Positions 8,568 to 15,650 of a DNA stretch of 36,496 bases are shown one piece after another; position 1 is the first letter of the stretch, and each line of letters opens with the position of its first letter. The notes below the pieces were generated by a model. It was not told where the DNA came from. It searched no databases and saw only the letters and a program-made list of their open reading frames with translations. The DNA lies in the NCBI RefSeq assembly GCF_023634765.1, contig NZ_JAMLFX010000002.1, positions 381,835-418,330 on the forward strand. Reading direction: 5' to 3'. A program made the position numbers and the translations under genes. The stretch is from Pseudomonas sp. AKS31 (GTDB lineage Bacteria > Pseudomonadota > Gammaproteobacteria > Pseudomonadales > Pseudomonadaceae).

Positions 8568-9287
8568 TCAAAAGCGTTCGTCGAGTATTGCCGGCAGGGT
8601 GAGTTCCTTGACATAGCTGGCCGAAGACAGACTCAGAATCATGCGCACAACCTGAACGACATCGTGAACTGGAATCAACTGACCCTCGCCACGCTGCGCA
8701 GCCAGATCTCGCGGCGTGCTCAGCCGATCCTCGGTGTTGAGATACCCCAGATTCAGGCAAGTCACCGCCAGACGCTGCTGTCGGTAGCCTTCGCGCAGCG
8801 TATCGGCAATCCCGCGCAGGGCGAATTTGGAGGCGCCGAAGGCGACTTCCGGACGCCCGCTTTGCGGCAGGCCTGAAGTCGATCCGGTGAGGATGATTCT
8901 GGGGTGGGTACTGTTCAGCAGCAAAGGGAGCAGGCGCTTGATCAGTAAAATAGTCGAGGTGATGTTGCAACTGACAATGGCTTGTACTTCGTCGTCCGGG
9001 CTGTCGAGAAAGTCATAGGCCGGATCGAAGGCCAATTCTTCCCAGATGCCGAGGTTGTAGATCAGCGTATCCAGCCCGTCGTCCGCGACGGCTTGCTCGA
9101 TAGCATGCGCAGCACTAGCAGAATCCCTTAGATCGGCCTCCACCCAGCGTACAGATCGCTCGGCAACCGCTATCAATCCCTCGGGGCGTGAACGGGAAAC
9201 GCCGGTCAGCGTGTCTCCCGCGTTGCCCAAACCTTCGATCAAAGCCCTGCCCAAACCTTTGCTGGCACCCACCACCAAAATATTCAT
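8568..9287 (-). CDS. SDR family protein with catalytic Tyr replaced by Phe
   Basis: A 239-residue short-chain dehydrogenase/reductase fold. The nucleotide-binding loop is GASKGLG (7-13), the NLG motif is at 78-80, and the serine of the active site is probably S136 in TGSTSG. The YxxxK motif reads FGASK (150-154), with codon TTC for the normally essential tyrosine while the lysine is kept. Start at 9287 is chosen for its GGGAG site and because it begins directly with the Rossmann strand NILVVGASKG. It is a single gene between the ABC operon and an HD-domain gene. Either activity is altered or it acts as a binding or scaffold protein. Confidence 0.82.
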   Translation of the reverse strand: MNILVVGASKGLGRALIEGLGNAGDTLTGVSRSRPEGLIAVAERSVRWVEADLRDSASAAHAIEQAVADDGLDTLIYNLGIWEELAFDPAYDFLDSPDDEVQAIVSCNITSTILLIKRLLPLLLNSTHPRIILTGSTSGLPQSGRPEVAFGASKFALRGIADTLREGYRQQRLAVTCLNLGYLNTEDRLSTPRDLAAQRGEGQLIPVHDVVQVVRMILSLSSASYVKELTLPAILDERF

Positions 9288-9395
9288 CGATCGTCTCCCT
9301 GATCTGAATGCTGATTTCGCAGAGCATGCAAACAGACGACCTATGAAATGGCAAACGCTTGGGTGTGTCCGGATATTTACGAGCGACCAGGGTGA

Positions 9396-9407
9396 CAACA
9401 GCTGTTG
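9396..9407. promoter_or_regulatory. 12-bp perfect palindrome upstream of the SDR gene
   Basis: CAACAGCTGTTG lies about 110 bases before the SDR start codon and just after the end of the HD-domain gene. It is a perfect palindrome and could be an operator for an unidentified regulator, or simply chance. Confidence 0.25.
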
Positions 9408-9426
9408 CGCGATGGTGTCGATGTCG

Positions 9427-10017
9427 TCACTGAGTTCGTTGCAAGGTCAGGTTCATGTCGATTCTTTCTTGAGTGTCGTGATCGATGAGTGCGCGCAGTG
9501 CGGCGAAAATCGGTGCGGCACTGGTGTGCTTCTTGCCGTAAGTCAGATTGAAGCGGTAGTCGAAATCGGCCGGGTTCTGGCCTTGATTGTGTTGCAGCAG
9601 AGTCTCAAGTTTGTCCAGTGCCTTGACCGCTTTGGCTTCGGCCGACCGGGCGTTTTCGTAGTCGTCCCACAACGCGAGAATGTCGTTTCTCAGGGGGTTA
9701 TCGAGCGCGCGGGTGAGCAGCAGAAGGTCGTTGCGCTCTTGTTCGCCCTTATCGGGGAACGTGGCCTGATCGACCGCCGGGATGTCGCCGTTGATCGCTT
9801 CGCCCAAGTCGTGAATCACGCACATCTTCAGCACTTTGAGCAGGTCGAGCCCGGCCAGCTCATCGGCGAAGACAATCGCCATCAGGCACAGGCGCCAGCT
9901 GTGTTCGGCGGTGCTTTCGGTGCGCCCACTGGATGTGTGTGCGCTTCTGAGAACGTCCTTGAGCTTTTCTGCTTCACGCAGGAATTCGAGGCGTGCGCTG
10001 ATTTTTTCGAGGTCCAT
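9427..10017 (-). CDS. HD domain phosphohydrolase (YfbR/HD_3-like)
   Basis: A 196-residue soluble protein with the metal-binding HD signature: H39 in TAEHSWR, H69-D70 in CVIHDLGEAINGD, and a later aspartate, D135 in KALDKLETLL. Order and spacing match the YfbR-like HD hydrolases, whose best-known member removes phosphate from deoxynucleoside 5'-monophosphates. The start at 10017 has no strong ribosome-binding site, but the family N-terminus aligns there. The XRE regulator ends 75 bases upstream on the same strand, so the two may be co-transcribed. Substrate specificity is inferred only from the family. Confidence 0.82.
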   Translation of the reverse strand: MDLEKISARLEFLREAEKLKDVLRSAHTSSGRTESTAEHSWRLCLMAIVFADELAGLDLLKVLKMCVIHDLGEAINGDIPAVDQATFPDKGEQERNDLLLLTRALDNPLRNDILALWDDYENARSAEAKAVKALDKLETLLQHNQGQNPADFDYRFNLTYGKKHTSAAPIFAALRALIDHDTQERIDMNLTLQRTQ

Positions 10018-10092
10018 GAACTTGCCCGGTGGTGGAGCCGAGCAGCAAGCCTAGGGCCGATGCGGTTGAGCGTCCACGCATAAAATATGCGT

Positions 10093-10650
10093 TCAGAGCG
10101 TCTCGACCAGCCGCGCGGCAGTGCCGTCGGAGAGTGGAATGCGGGTCCAGCGGCACAGGCTCTGGCGGATCGGCACGAGGTCTGAGTCGTTGCTGCCGGT
10201 GACAAATTCCAGCGCCGGAGGTGCCTGCAATTCGCGCCAGCCCAGTGTGTCGAGCGCCCGTTCGTTGCTGGCGATTTCCGGCGTCACGAAGCGCCATAGA
10301 GATTGTCCGAGCAATTCGCTCAGCGGGCTGGCGAACTGCGCGGCGCGGGCCGAGGAACAGGCCAGCAAACGGTGGGTCAGGTCGCAGACCAGATGAACCG
10401 GTCGTGCGCTTTCGCACACCAACCGGGCGAGAGCCTGATCGGCCGCCGTGTCGAGGCGCGCGGCCAACAGTTGCTCAAGCTGTAGATGCGCAGCCGGATC
10501 CAGCGCCAGCACGCCGCTTTCCCAGCGGGAAATGGTCGATTGGGTGACGTTGAACATCTGCGCGGCGTGGCTTTGCTTGACGCGATGCAGCAAGCGCCAA
10601 CGACGCAGGGCGATGCCGGGGAGGGCAGGTTTGAGCAATGAAACTGACAT
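10093..10650 (-). CDS. XRE-family regulator with a PAS-like C-terminal domain
   Basis: A 185-residue protein with an N-terminal Cro/C1-type helix-turn-helix (about 14-50; recognition region AAQMFNVTQSTISRWESG). The C-terminal part (about 85-180) contains VHLVCDLTHRLLACS and LLGQSLWRFVTPE, a pattern like a PAS sensor domain. It therefore looks like a one-component regulator reading a small ligand or redox state. It is encoded between the HD hydrolase and a RidA gene on the same strand, but a good terminator separates it from RidA. No operator could be identified. Confidence 0.78.
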   Translation of the reverse strand: MSVSLLKPALPGIALRRWRLLHRVKQSHAAQMFNVTQSTISRWESGVLALDPAAHLQLEQLLAARLDTAADQALARLVCESARPVHLVCDLTHRLLACSSARAAQFASPLSELLGQSLWRFVTPEIASNERALDTLGWRELQAPPALEFVTGSNDSDLVPIRQSLCRWTRIPLSDGTAARLVETL

Positions 10651-10671
10651 GACGGCTGTCGGAAAAGACTA

Positions 10672-10703
10672 AAGGGCCGCCAGTCTGAAGACTGCCGACC
10701 CTT
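10672..10703 (-). terminator. Intrinsic terminator after the RidA-like gene
   Basis: A 14-bp stem with one mismatch and one G-U pair (arms 10672-10685 and 10690-10703) around a four-base loop. On the minus strand it is followed by TAGTCTTTT. It lies about 20 bases after the stop of the RidA-like gene. Confidence 0.75.
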
Positions 10704-10723
10704 GCTGCAAATCGATCTGACGA

Positions 10724-11125
10724 TCAGGCCGCCTCAGGCAACCTGGCAATCACCTTGATCTCGAAATCAAACTCATACAGCCACGTCACGCCAACCGCCG
10801 TCACGGTCGGATGCGGCGCCTCGCCCCAGAACTCGGTCAGCACCACATTCCAGATCGTCTCGAATTTCGACTGGGGATCAACGATGAATACGGTGACATC
10901 AACCACGTCATCGAAGCTGGCACCGGCCTCTTCCAGGATTGCATTGAGGTTAGTGAACGCCTGACGCACCTGGTTTTTCAGGTCCGGCTCTGGCGTGCCG
11001 TCCTCGGTGCTGCCGACCTGTCCCGAGACAAACAGAAAACCGTTGGAACGAATGGCGGGCGAGTAACGGTGGCGTTCGTAAAGCGTGCGGCGTGCGGATG
11101 GAAAAACAACATCGCGCTGAGTCAT
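10724..11125 (-). CDS. RidA/YjgF family protein lacking the deaminase arginine
   Basis: A 133-residue Rid-superfamily protein (trimeric chorismate-mutase-like fold). Family features are FLFVSGQVGSTEDG (about 29-42), the ILEEAGASFDDVVDVTVFI region and the C-terminal EIKVIARLP. The true imine/enamine deaminases carry an arginine in a PxRxxVxV segment; here that position reads PTVTAVGV, with valine instead. It is therefore probably not a canonical deaminase. The start at 11125 has AAGGAG upstream. It is divergent from a LysR regulator across a 115-base gap holding a perfect inverted repeat, so it is the likely target of that regulator. Confidence 0.83.
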   Translation of the reverse strand: MTQRDVVFPSARRTLYERHRYSPAIRSNGFLFVSGQVGSTEDGTPEPDLKNQVRQAFTNLNAILEEAGASFDDVVDVTVFIVDPQSKFETIWNVVLTEFWGEAPHPTVTAVGVTWLYEFDFEIKVIARLPEAA

Positions 11126-11207
11126 GGAAGTGTCTCCTTCATTTGAGTTGATGGAGCCACTGTAGGTATTTGCAGGCCAGCGATAAACGCGCAAGCTTGG
11201 CGTTCAC

Positions 11208-11226
11208 TGTTTGTGAAATCCAAACA
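11208..11226. promoter_or_regulatory. Candidate LysR operator between RidA and LysR genes
   Basis: TGTTTG and CAAACA form a perfect 6-bp inverted repeat separated by seven bases (TGAAATC), matching the T-N11-A layout of LysR sites. It lies 14 bases before the regulator start codon, in the shared divergent promoter region, where autorepression would be expected. Confidence 0.55.
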
Positions 11227-11240
11227 ATCGAGGGCGCACC

Positions 11241-12134
11241 TTGGACCGTTTTGACGCAATGCAGGCCTTTGCCCGGGTGGTCGAGGCCGGTAGTTTCACC
11301 AAAGCCGCCGAAACCCTGCACATGAGCAAGACCACGGTGACCCAACTGGTTCAGCAACTGGAGGCGCGCCTGCGGGTCAAGTTGCTCAATCGCACCACGC
11401 GCAAGGTCAACGTCACCGCTGATGGCGCGGTGTATTACCAACGCGTGATCCGCTTGCTCGCCGACCTCGATGATGCCGAAACCAGCCTGCCCGGCGCGGC
11501 GGCATCACCTTCGGGCCGGCTGCGCGTGGACGTCCCGAGCCCGTTCGCGCGGCTGATTCTGGTGCCGGCGCTGCCCGAGTTTCACGCGCGCTATCCGGAT
11601 ATCCAGATCGACATGGGCGTCAGTGACCGCATCGTCGACATCATTGATGAGAACGTCGATTGCGTGGTGCGCGGGGGCGAACTCATGGACTTGTCGTTGA
11701 TGGCACGCAAGGTCGCTGATCTTCAGTTGGGAGTGTTTGCTGCACCGCAATATCTGGCGCGCGCTGGCATTCCCGCGCACCCGAGAGACCTGGAAGACAG
11801 CCACCATCGCGTGGTCGGTTTTCTCTGGGCACGCACCGGCAAACCGGTGCCGTATGCCTTGCACAACGCCAGTGAAAACCTGCAAATCAAAGGGCGTCAC
11901 GTGCTGGCGGTCGATGACGGCAATGCCTATCTCGCGGCAGGTCTGGCGGGGATGGGCGTGCTGTGGTTGCCCACATACATGTCTGAAGAGCATGTGACAC
12001 GCGGCGAGTTGGTGCCGTTGTTTGAAGACTGGCAGCTCGAGCCGATGCCGCTCTATCTGGCCTACCCACCCAATCGACATGTCAGCCTCAAGCTGCGCGT
12101 GTTCATCGATTGGGTCGTTGAGTTAATGGCGTAA
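11241..12134 (+). CDS. LysR family transcriptional regulator
   Basis: A 297-residue LysR-type regulator. The N-terminal winged helix-turn-helix covers about residues 4-62 (AFARVVEAGSFTKAAETLHMSKTTVTQLVQQLE), followed by the periplasmic-binding-like effector domain (about 90-295). I take TTG at 11241 as the start because MDRFDAMQAFARVVEAGSF is the usual beginning in this group and AGGG lies seven bases upstream; the next in-frame ATG (11259) would cut into the first helix. It is divergent from the RidA-like gene and probably controls it and itself. The inducer is unknown. Confidence 0.87.
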   Translation: MDRFDAMQAFARVVEAGSFTKAAETLHMSKTTVTQLVQQLEARLRVKLLNRTTRKVNVTADGAVYYQRVIRLLADLDDAETSLPGAAASPSGRLRVDVPSPFARLILVPALPEFHARYPDIQIDMGVSDRIVDIIDENVDCVVRGGELMDLSLMARKVADLQLGVFAAPQYLARAGIPAHPRDLEDSHHRVVGFLWARTGKPVPYALHNASENLQIKGRHVLAVDDGNAYLAAGLAGMGVLWLPTYMSEEHVTRGELVPLFEDWQLEPMPLYLAYPPNRHVSLKLRVFIDWVVELMA

Positions 12135-12258
12135 CAGCATTGTGGTGCAGTTATTGCTAGCCGGTGTGCCAGTGCCGTCAAAAAACCAACACAATCAGGC
12201 GACTTGAAAGACTGCAGTGATGAGATGCGTGGCTTTCAAGTCAAGGAGCTTCACCCGC

Positions 12259-13419
12259 ATGAATATGTACATCGATATCGTCGGTGCGTGCAATCTGAGC
12301 TGCCCGTCTTGCCCAATGGGCAACTCGGAAAATCTCAATTTCAAAAAAGCCATGCAGCTCGACATGTTCAAGCAGATTGTCGATAAGGCCAAGACAGAGG
12401 GCGTCGACACCATCTACCTCTATAACTGGACCGAGCCGCTGATTCATCCAAAAATTGGCGAATTTATCGAGATCATTAACGCTGCCGGCATGGGCAGCGG
12501 CATCAGCACCAACCTTAATCTCGCCAAGAATATGGAAAAGGCCTTGATGGCCGAGCCAAGTTACTTCCGTATTTCGCTCTCGGGTTTTTACCAGGAGACC
12601 TACGAAAAGGGCCATGTCGGCGGCGATATCGAAGTTGTAAAACAAAACATGATTGCCCTGCACGAGATCAAACAACGCCTGGGTCTGAGAACCCGTGTGG
12701 ATGTTTACTATCACCGCTACCTGGATAACATCGAAGAAGAATCACTGATGCGCGAGTTCAGTGAGCGTCTTGGCTTCATCTTCACCACCGGGTACTCGGT
12801 GATGATGCCGCTGGAGAAGACACTGGCCATTGTCGAGCGTGACCCGTCTGTCACGGCTACGGACCTTGACACCCTCAAGCGCCTCGCACTGCCGCCGTAC
12901 GACGATCTCGTCAACGTTATCCAGCAATTTCCCAAGATGGCGTGCACGCTCAAGGATGACTGGCTGGTTATCGACTGCAATGGCAACACGGTGCTTTGCT
13001 GCACGATCTTCAATCAGACCGAGTATCAGGTTGGCAAGTACCTCGACATGCCGCTTGAAGAGCTGACGCGGCGTAAATCGACGCAGAAAAACTGTGTCGA
13101 CATGTGCGACCGCTGCGCCAATAAAGGCCTGCATATCTACTCGATGCATCCCAATCAGGGTGTGTTGGAACGGCACGCGGTGAATCGCATCATCGATTTC
13201 GAGCACTTCGCCAGCCAGGGTCTCACCGTGGACAGCGAGCGGCTCGGGCGTGCCGGCGAAGTCAGCGCAGAAAACTTTGATGAAGCCCAGTACCTTCGAT
13301 TGAATGACGATGTCAGGATTGCGATCTCCCAGGGGGCTTTCTCCAGCGGCTATCAGCACTACGTGTTGTGTGGGCGTCTTGAGGGGCGTTTGGGGGCCGG
13401 GTTTTTCTCGGCTGTTTGA
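12259..13419 (+). CDS. Radical SAM/SPASM-like protein with a C-terminal YLRLNDDV...EGR module
   Basis: A 386-residue protein. The radical SAM cluster motif CxxxCxxC is C11-C15-C18 (ACNLSCPSCPMGN). The second half has further cysteines in MACTLKDD, VIDCNGNTVLCCTIFNQ and NCVDMCDRCANKG, a pattern like a SPASM auxiliary cluster domain. The last about 45 residues (340-386) hold a separate module, YLRLNDDVRIAISQGAFSSG followed by YQHYVLCGRLEGR, of a type I recall at the ends of surface-polysaccharide and glycosyltransferase-like proteins. The ATG at 12259 has AAGGAG ten bases upstream; an earlier GTG (12217) is in frame but has no such site. No precursor peptide or partner is adjacent, so the substrate is unknown. 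Confidence 0.83.
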   Translation: MNMYIDIVGACNLSCPSCPMGNSENLNFKKAMQLDMFKQIVDKAKTEGVDTIYLYNWTEPLIHPKIGEFIEIINAAGMGSGISTNLNLAKNMEKALMAEPSYFRISLSGFYQETYEKGHVGGDIEVVKQNMIALHEIKQRLGLRTRVDVYYHRYLDNIEEESLMREFSERLGFIFTTGYSVMMPLEKTLAIVERDPSVTATDLDTLKRLALPPYDDLVNVIQQFPKMACTLKDDWLVIDCNGNTVLCCTIFNQTEYQVGKYLDMPLEELTRRKSTQKNCVDMCDRCANKGLHIYSMHPNQGVLERHAVNRIIDFEHFASQGLTVDSERLGRAGEVSAENFDEAQYLRLNDDVRIAISQGAFSSGYQHYVLCGRLEGRLGAGFFSAV

Positions 13420-13495
13420 GGCAGGGTTCGGATCGCTGCCATCGCCCAGTGGTGGCGCAGGTCACTGCGTCACCCGCCATCCACCGCTGGCGTGA

Positions 13496-13524
13496 TTGAC
13501 TCTTTGACGGACAAAGCCAACTAT
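13496..13524 (+). promoter_or_regulatory. Weak candidate sigma-70 promoter for the GlxA-type regulator
   Basis: TTGACT (13496-13501) is a near-consensus -35 box. With a 17-base spacer, AACTAT (13519-13524) would be the -10 box, which is a poor match. It lies just before the first possible start codon of the next gene. Confidence 0.3.
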
Positions 13525-13544
13525 CGGCGCATAACAACACACCG

Positions 13545-14570
13545 ATGGACCCGAACTTGATCGAACGACGCCAATTCAGCGGAGGCATGAAGGGGAAAAA
13601 CCTCCGCTATCTGAACGAGCAAGGCGCGGATGACTCGCGCATGACCCGCACCGGTTTTCTGCTGCTCGAACACTTTTCACTGCCGGCCTTCACCCAGGCG
13701 CTGGACACCGTTGTCACCACCAATCTGTTGCGCCCGGGATTGTTTTCGTCGCGCACGTTTGGCCTGGGCGACGGCGAAGTCATCAGTGACTTGGGCCTGG
13801 TGATCCGGCCCGATGCACGTCTGGATTCGGCGGCACTTCAGGAGCTGGATCTGCTGGTGGTGTGCGGTGGTTATCGCACCGAATTGCGCGCGAGTGATGA
13901 GTTCATCGGCTTGCTCAGATCGGCAGCGGAGCGCGGCATCTCGCTCGCCGGGTTATGGAATGGCTCGTGGTTTCTCGGCCGCGCCGGGTTGCTCGATGGC
14001 TATCGCTGCGCGATCCACCCGGAGCATCGCCCGGCGCTGACCGAGATTGCCAAAGCTACCCATGTCAGCAGCGAACCCTATGTGATTGATCGCGATCGTC
14101 TCACGGCGTCGAGTCCGTCCGGCGCTTTTCATATGGCGCTGGACTGGATCAAGGGCTTGCACGGCAAAGCCTTGGTCGAGGGTATCGAAGACATCCTCGC
14201 GTTCGAGGAATCGCGCTACCGGCGGATCAAACCGGATGAAAACCTCTGCGTCAGTGCGCCGCTGCGTGAAGTGGTGAAGCTGATGGACGCCAATCTGGAG
14301 GAGCCGCTGGAGCTGGAGCAATTGGCGGTGTACGCCGGGCGCTCTCGCCGCCAGTTGGAGCGCTTGTTCAAGGAACAACTCGGCACCACGCCACAGCGCT
14401 ATTACCTGGAACTGCGCATCACTGAAGCGCGACGCTTGCTGCAGCACACCGAGCTGTCGCAGGTGGAAGTGCTGGTGGCTTGCGGGTTCGTCTCGCCGAG
14501 TCATTTCAGCAAATGCTACAGCTCATATTTCGGCTACAGACCTTCCAAAGAAAAACGGCTGGTCAAATAA
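13545..14570 (+). CDS. GlxA family transcriptional regulator (DJ-1/PfpI-like domain plus AraC helix-turn-helix)
   Basis: A protein of up to 341 residues. The N-terminal half (about 33-210) is a class I glutamine amidotransferase/DJ-1-like domain: LDLLVVCGGYRTEL and the elbow region LWNGSWFLGRAGLLDGY, where the catalytic cysteine of true enzymes is absent, as expected for a sensor. The C-terminal about 100 residues are an AraC-type double helix-turn-helix (LEQLAVYAGRSRRQLERLF, then VLVACGFVSPSHFSKCYSSY). The start is uncertain: ATG 13545 has no ribosome-binding site, ATG 13587 has GGAGG only one base away, and ATG 13641 sits just before the conserved domain. Relatives control catabolism of arginine, carnitine or betaine, but the target here is not shown. 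Confidence 0.85.
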   Translation: MDPNLIERRQFSGGMKGKNLRYLNEQGADDSRMTRTGFLLLEHFSLPAFTQALDTVVTTNLLRPGLFSSRTFGLGDGEVISDLGLVIRPDARLDSAALQELDLLVVCGGYRTELRASDEFIGLLRSAAERGISLAGLWNGSWFLGRAGLLDGYRCAIHPEHRPALTEIAKATHVSSEPYVIDRDRLTASSPSGAFHMALDWIKGLHGKALVEGIEDILAFEESRYRRIKPDENLCVSAPLREVVKLMDANLEEPLELEQLAVYAGRSRRQLERLFKEQLGTTPQRYYLELRITEARRLLQHTELSQVEVLVACGFVSPSHFSKCYSSYFGYRPSKEKRLVK

Positions 14571-14586
14571 CCCCAGCCATCACCCA

Positions 14587-14798
14587 CCTGAATTCACCTC
14601 GATATCCCACGTCGGCGTACCACCCCCAAACACCACGGTAAATTCCCTCTCCCTCTGGGAGAGGGCCAGGGTGAGGGAATTTGCAGCACTAACCGCTTCG
14701 TCACCAGAATTCACCGCGATACCTCACGTCGGCGTACCTCGCCCAAACACCACGGTCAGTTCCCTCTACCTCTGGGAGAGGGCTAGGGTGAGGGGCTT
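14587..14798. repeat. Tandem direct duplication of a roughly 95-bp REP-containing unit
   Basis: Two direct copies (about 14587-14680 and 14703-14798). Each runs from GAATTCACC through CACGTCGGCGTACC and CCAAACACCACGGT to a CCCTCT...GGGAGAGGG hairpin ending in AGGGTGAGGG. The copies differ at scattered bases and are about 117 bases apart. The hairpin part belongs to the same repeat family as 2801-2962, but the flanking sequence is shared only by these two copies. Confidence 0.8.
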
Positions 14799-14936
14799 TT
14801 AAACACCAGCACTAACATACGTTTAACCTACACGCACTGTTACGCCATAACGGCTACAACACCTTGCGCCGTTACCTACGCGTACGCCAGAATCCGCCGG
14901 CTTACGCGCCTTGAGGCGGGCTGTATCGTTTCCCTG

Positions 14937-15165
14937 TCACTGCAAAACAGTGATCGGGTTTGGTAGCCCGTTTTCTAAGCGTTATGCGCCGCTATATGCA
15001 GTCTCTTTTTGGGGCTCGGTTTTATATGGTGGCCATGCGTGGGGCTCCTTCGGGAGCGCCGGGGTTTACTCGCTTAGACCGGTCTACCAACCTGCGCAAT
15101 GGTCACCACCTCGTTTGGTAGCGTGAGTGATGGCTCCTTATTTTTTTGTTAAGCGAGTGTCATCT
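14937..15165 (+). promoter_or_regulatory. Candidate structured mRNA leader of the DUF6124-like gene
   Basis: This stretch is dense in complementary segments. TCACTG/CAGTGA (14937-14942, 14948-14953) is a hairpin. CGGG/CCCG (14955-14958, 14967-14970), with loop TTTGGTAG, is followed by TTTT. GGTGGCCATGCG (15028-15039) can pair with CGCAATGGTCACC (15095-15107). GCTCC-TTCG-GGAGC (15044-15057) is a UUCG tetraloop hairpin. CTACCAA (15084-15090) can pair with TTGGTAG at 15115-15121 or with the loop at 14960-14966. ACTCGCTTA (15068-15076) is the exact complement of TAAGCGAGT (15150-15158), which contains the likely ribosome-binding site. Not all can form together, which suggests a switching leader. 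This is read from complementarity only. Confidence 0.5.
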
Positions 15166-15531
15166 ATGTTCAAAATTACGCCAAACCCGCCAGCAACCGA
15201 TCCAATCCCCTACGACGCCGCGCTCGAACCTCAAAACATCAAAGAGGCCACCGACCGCGCGATCAATTTCTACCTCAACCCTTCCGCGCTGAAGACCTCA
15301 ATACCCACCCGCAAAACCGGCAAAATCTACCTGATCGACCCGTCGGTGGACAACGAAACCCTGCTCGTCGAAGCCACTGAAACCTTGTCCTGCGCCAATG
15401 ACATGGCCCGAGATCTGGCTGATTCGATCGACCCTTCACAGCGCAAAAAGATGCTGATCCTGCAACAGGTGATCATGCTCAGCGAGCTGGTGGTCGGCCG
15501 AGTTCTGGATAACCAGCGTTTGCCGCAGTAG
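15166..15531 (+). CDS. DUF6124/DUF3077-type small protein (first paralog)
   Basis: A 121-residue soluble protein with an N-terminal disordered stretch (PNPPATDPIPYDAA) and a helical C-terminal domain (about 60-120: ETLLVEATETLSCANDMARD and MLILQQVIMLSELVVGRVLD). This layout is typical of the DUF6124/DUF3077 family, abundant in plant-associated pseudomonads and of unknown role. The ATG at 15166 is preferred because the domain start and AAGCGAG (about eight bases upstream) fit; an in-frame ATG at 15127 would place the T-run and the structured leader inside the coding region. A related gene follows 119 bases later, suggesting a local duplication. Confidence 0.78.
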   Translation: MFKITPNPPATDPIPYDAALEPQNIKEATDRAINFYLNPSALKTSIPTRKTGKIYLIDPSVDNETLLVEATETLSCANDMARDLADSIDPSQRKKMLILQQVIMLSELVVGRVLDNQRLPQ

Positions 15532-15547
15532 TAGCGATGCAGATAGG

Positions 15548-15600
15548 TGAGGGCGCGCGCCCCCTCATTTGCACAGAAGCGTCCGCGAACGCGACGCTTC
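15548..15600 (+). terminator. Two GC-rich hairpins between the DUF6124-like genes
   Basis: TGAGGG (15548-15553) pairs with CCCTCA (15562-15567). GAAGCGTC (15576-15583) pairs with GACGCTTC (15593-15600). Neither has a clear T-run, so they may attenuate or process the message between the two paralogs. A further hairpin, AGAACC...GGTTCT, lies just before the second gene's ribosome-binding site. Confidence 0.4.
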
Positions 15601-15650
15601 ACGCCTTCTATCAAAGAACCTGACGCGGTTCTTGTCTGGAGTTTCAACTG

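Noticed and set aside
14640..14800. Regularly spaced repeats that might suggest a CRISPR array
   Set aside because: There are only two copies of a roughly 95-bp unit with hairpins of the REP type, and no array of short identical repeats with unique spacers and no cas genes.
14911..15126. A 71-codon frame with a TTG start inside the proposed leader
   Set aside because: It has no ribosome-binding site and overlaps the complementary segments that better explain the region as RNA. A leader peptide cannot be fully excluded.
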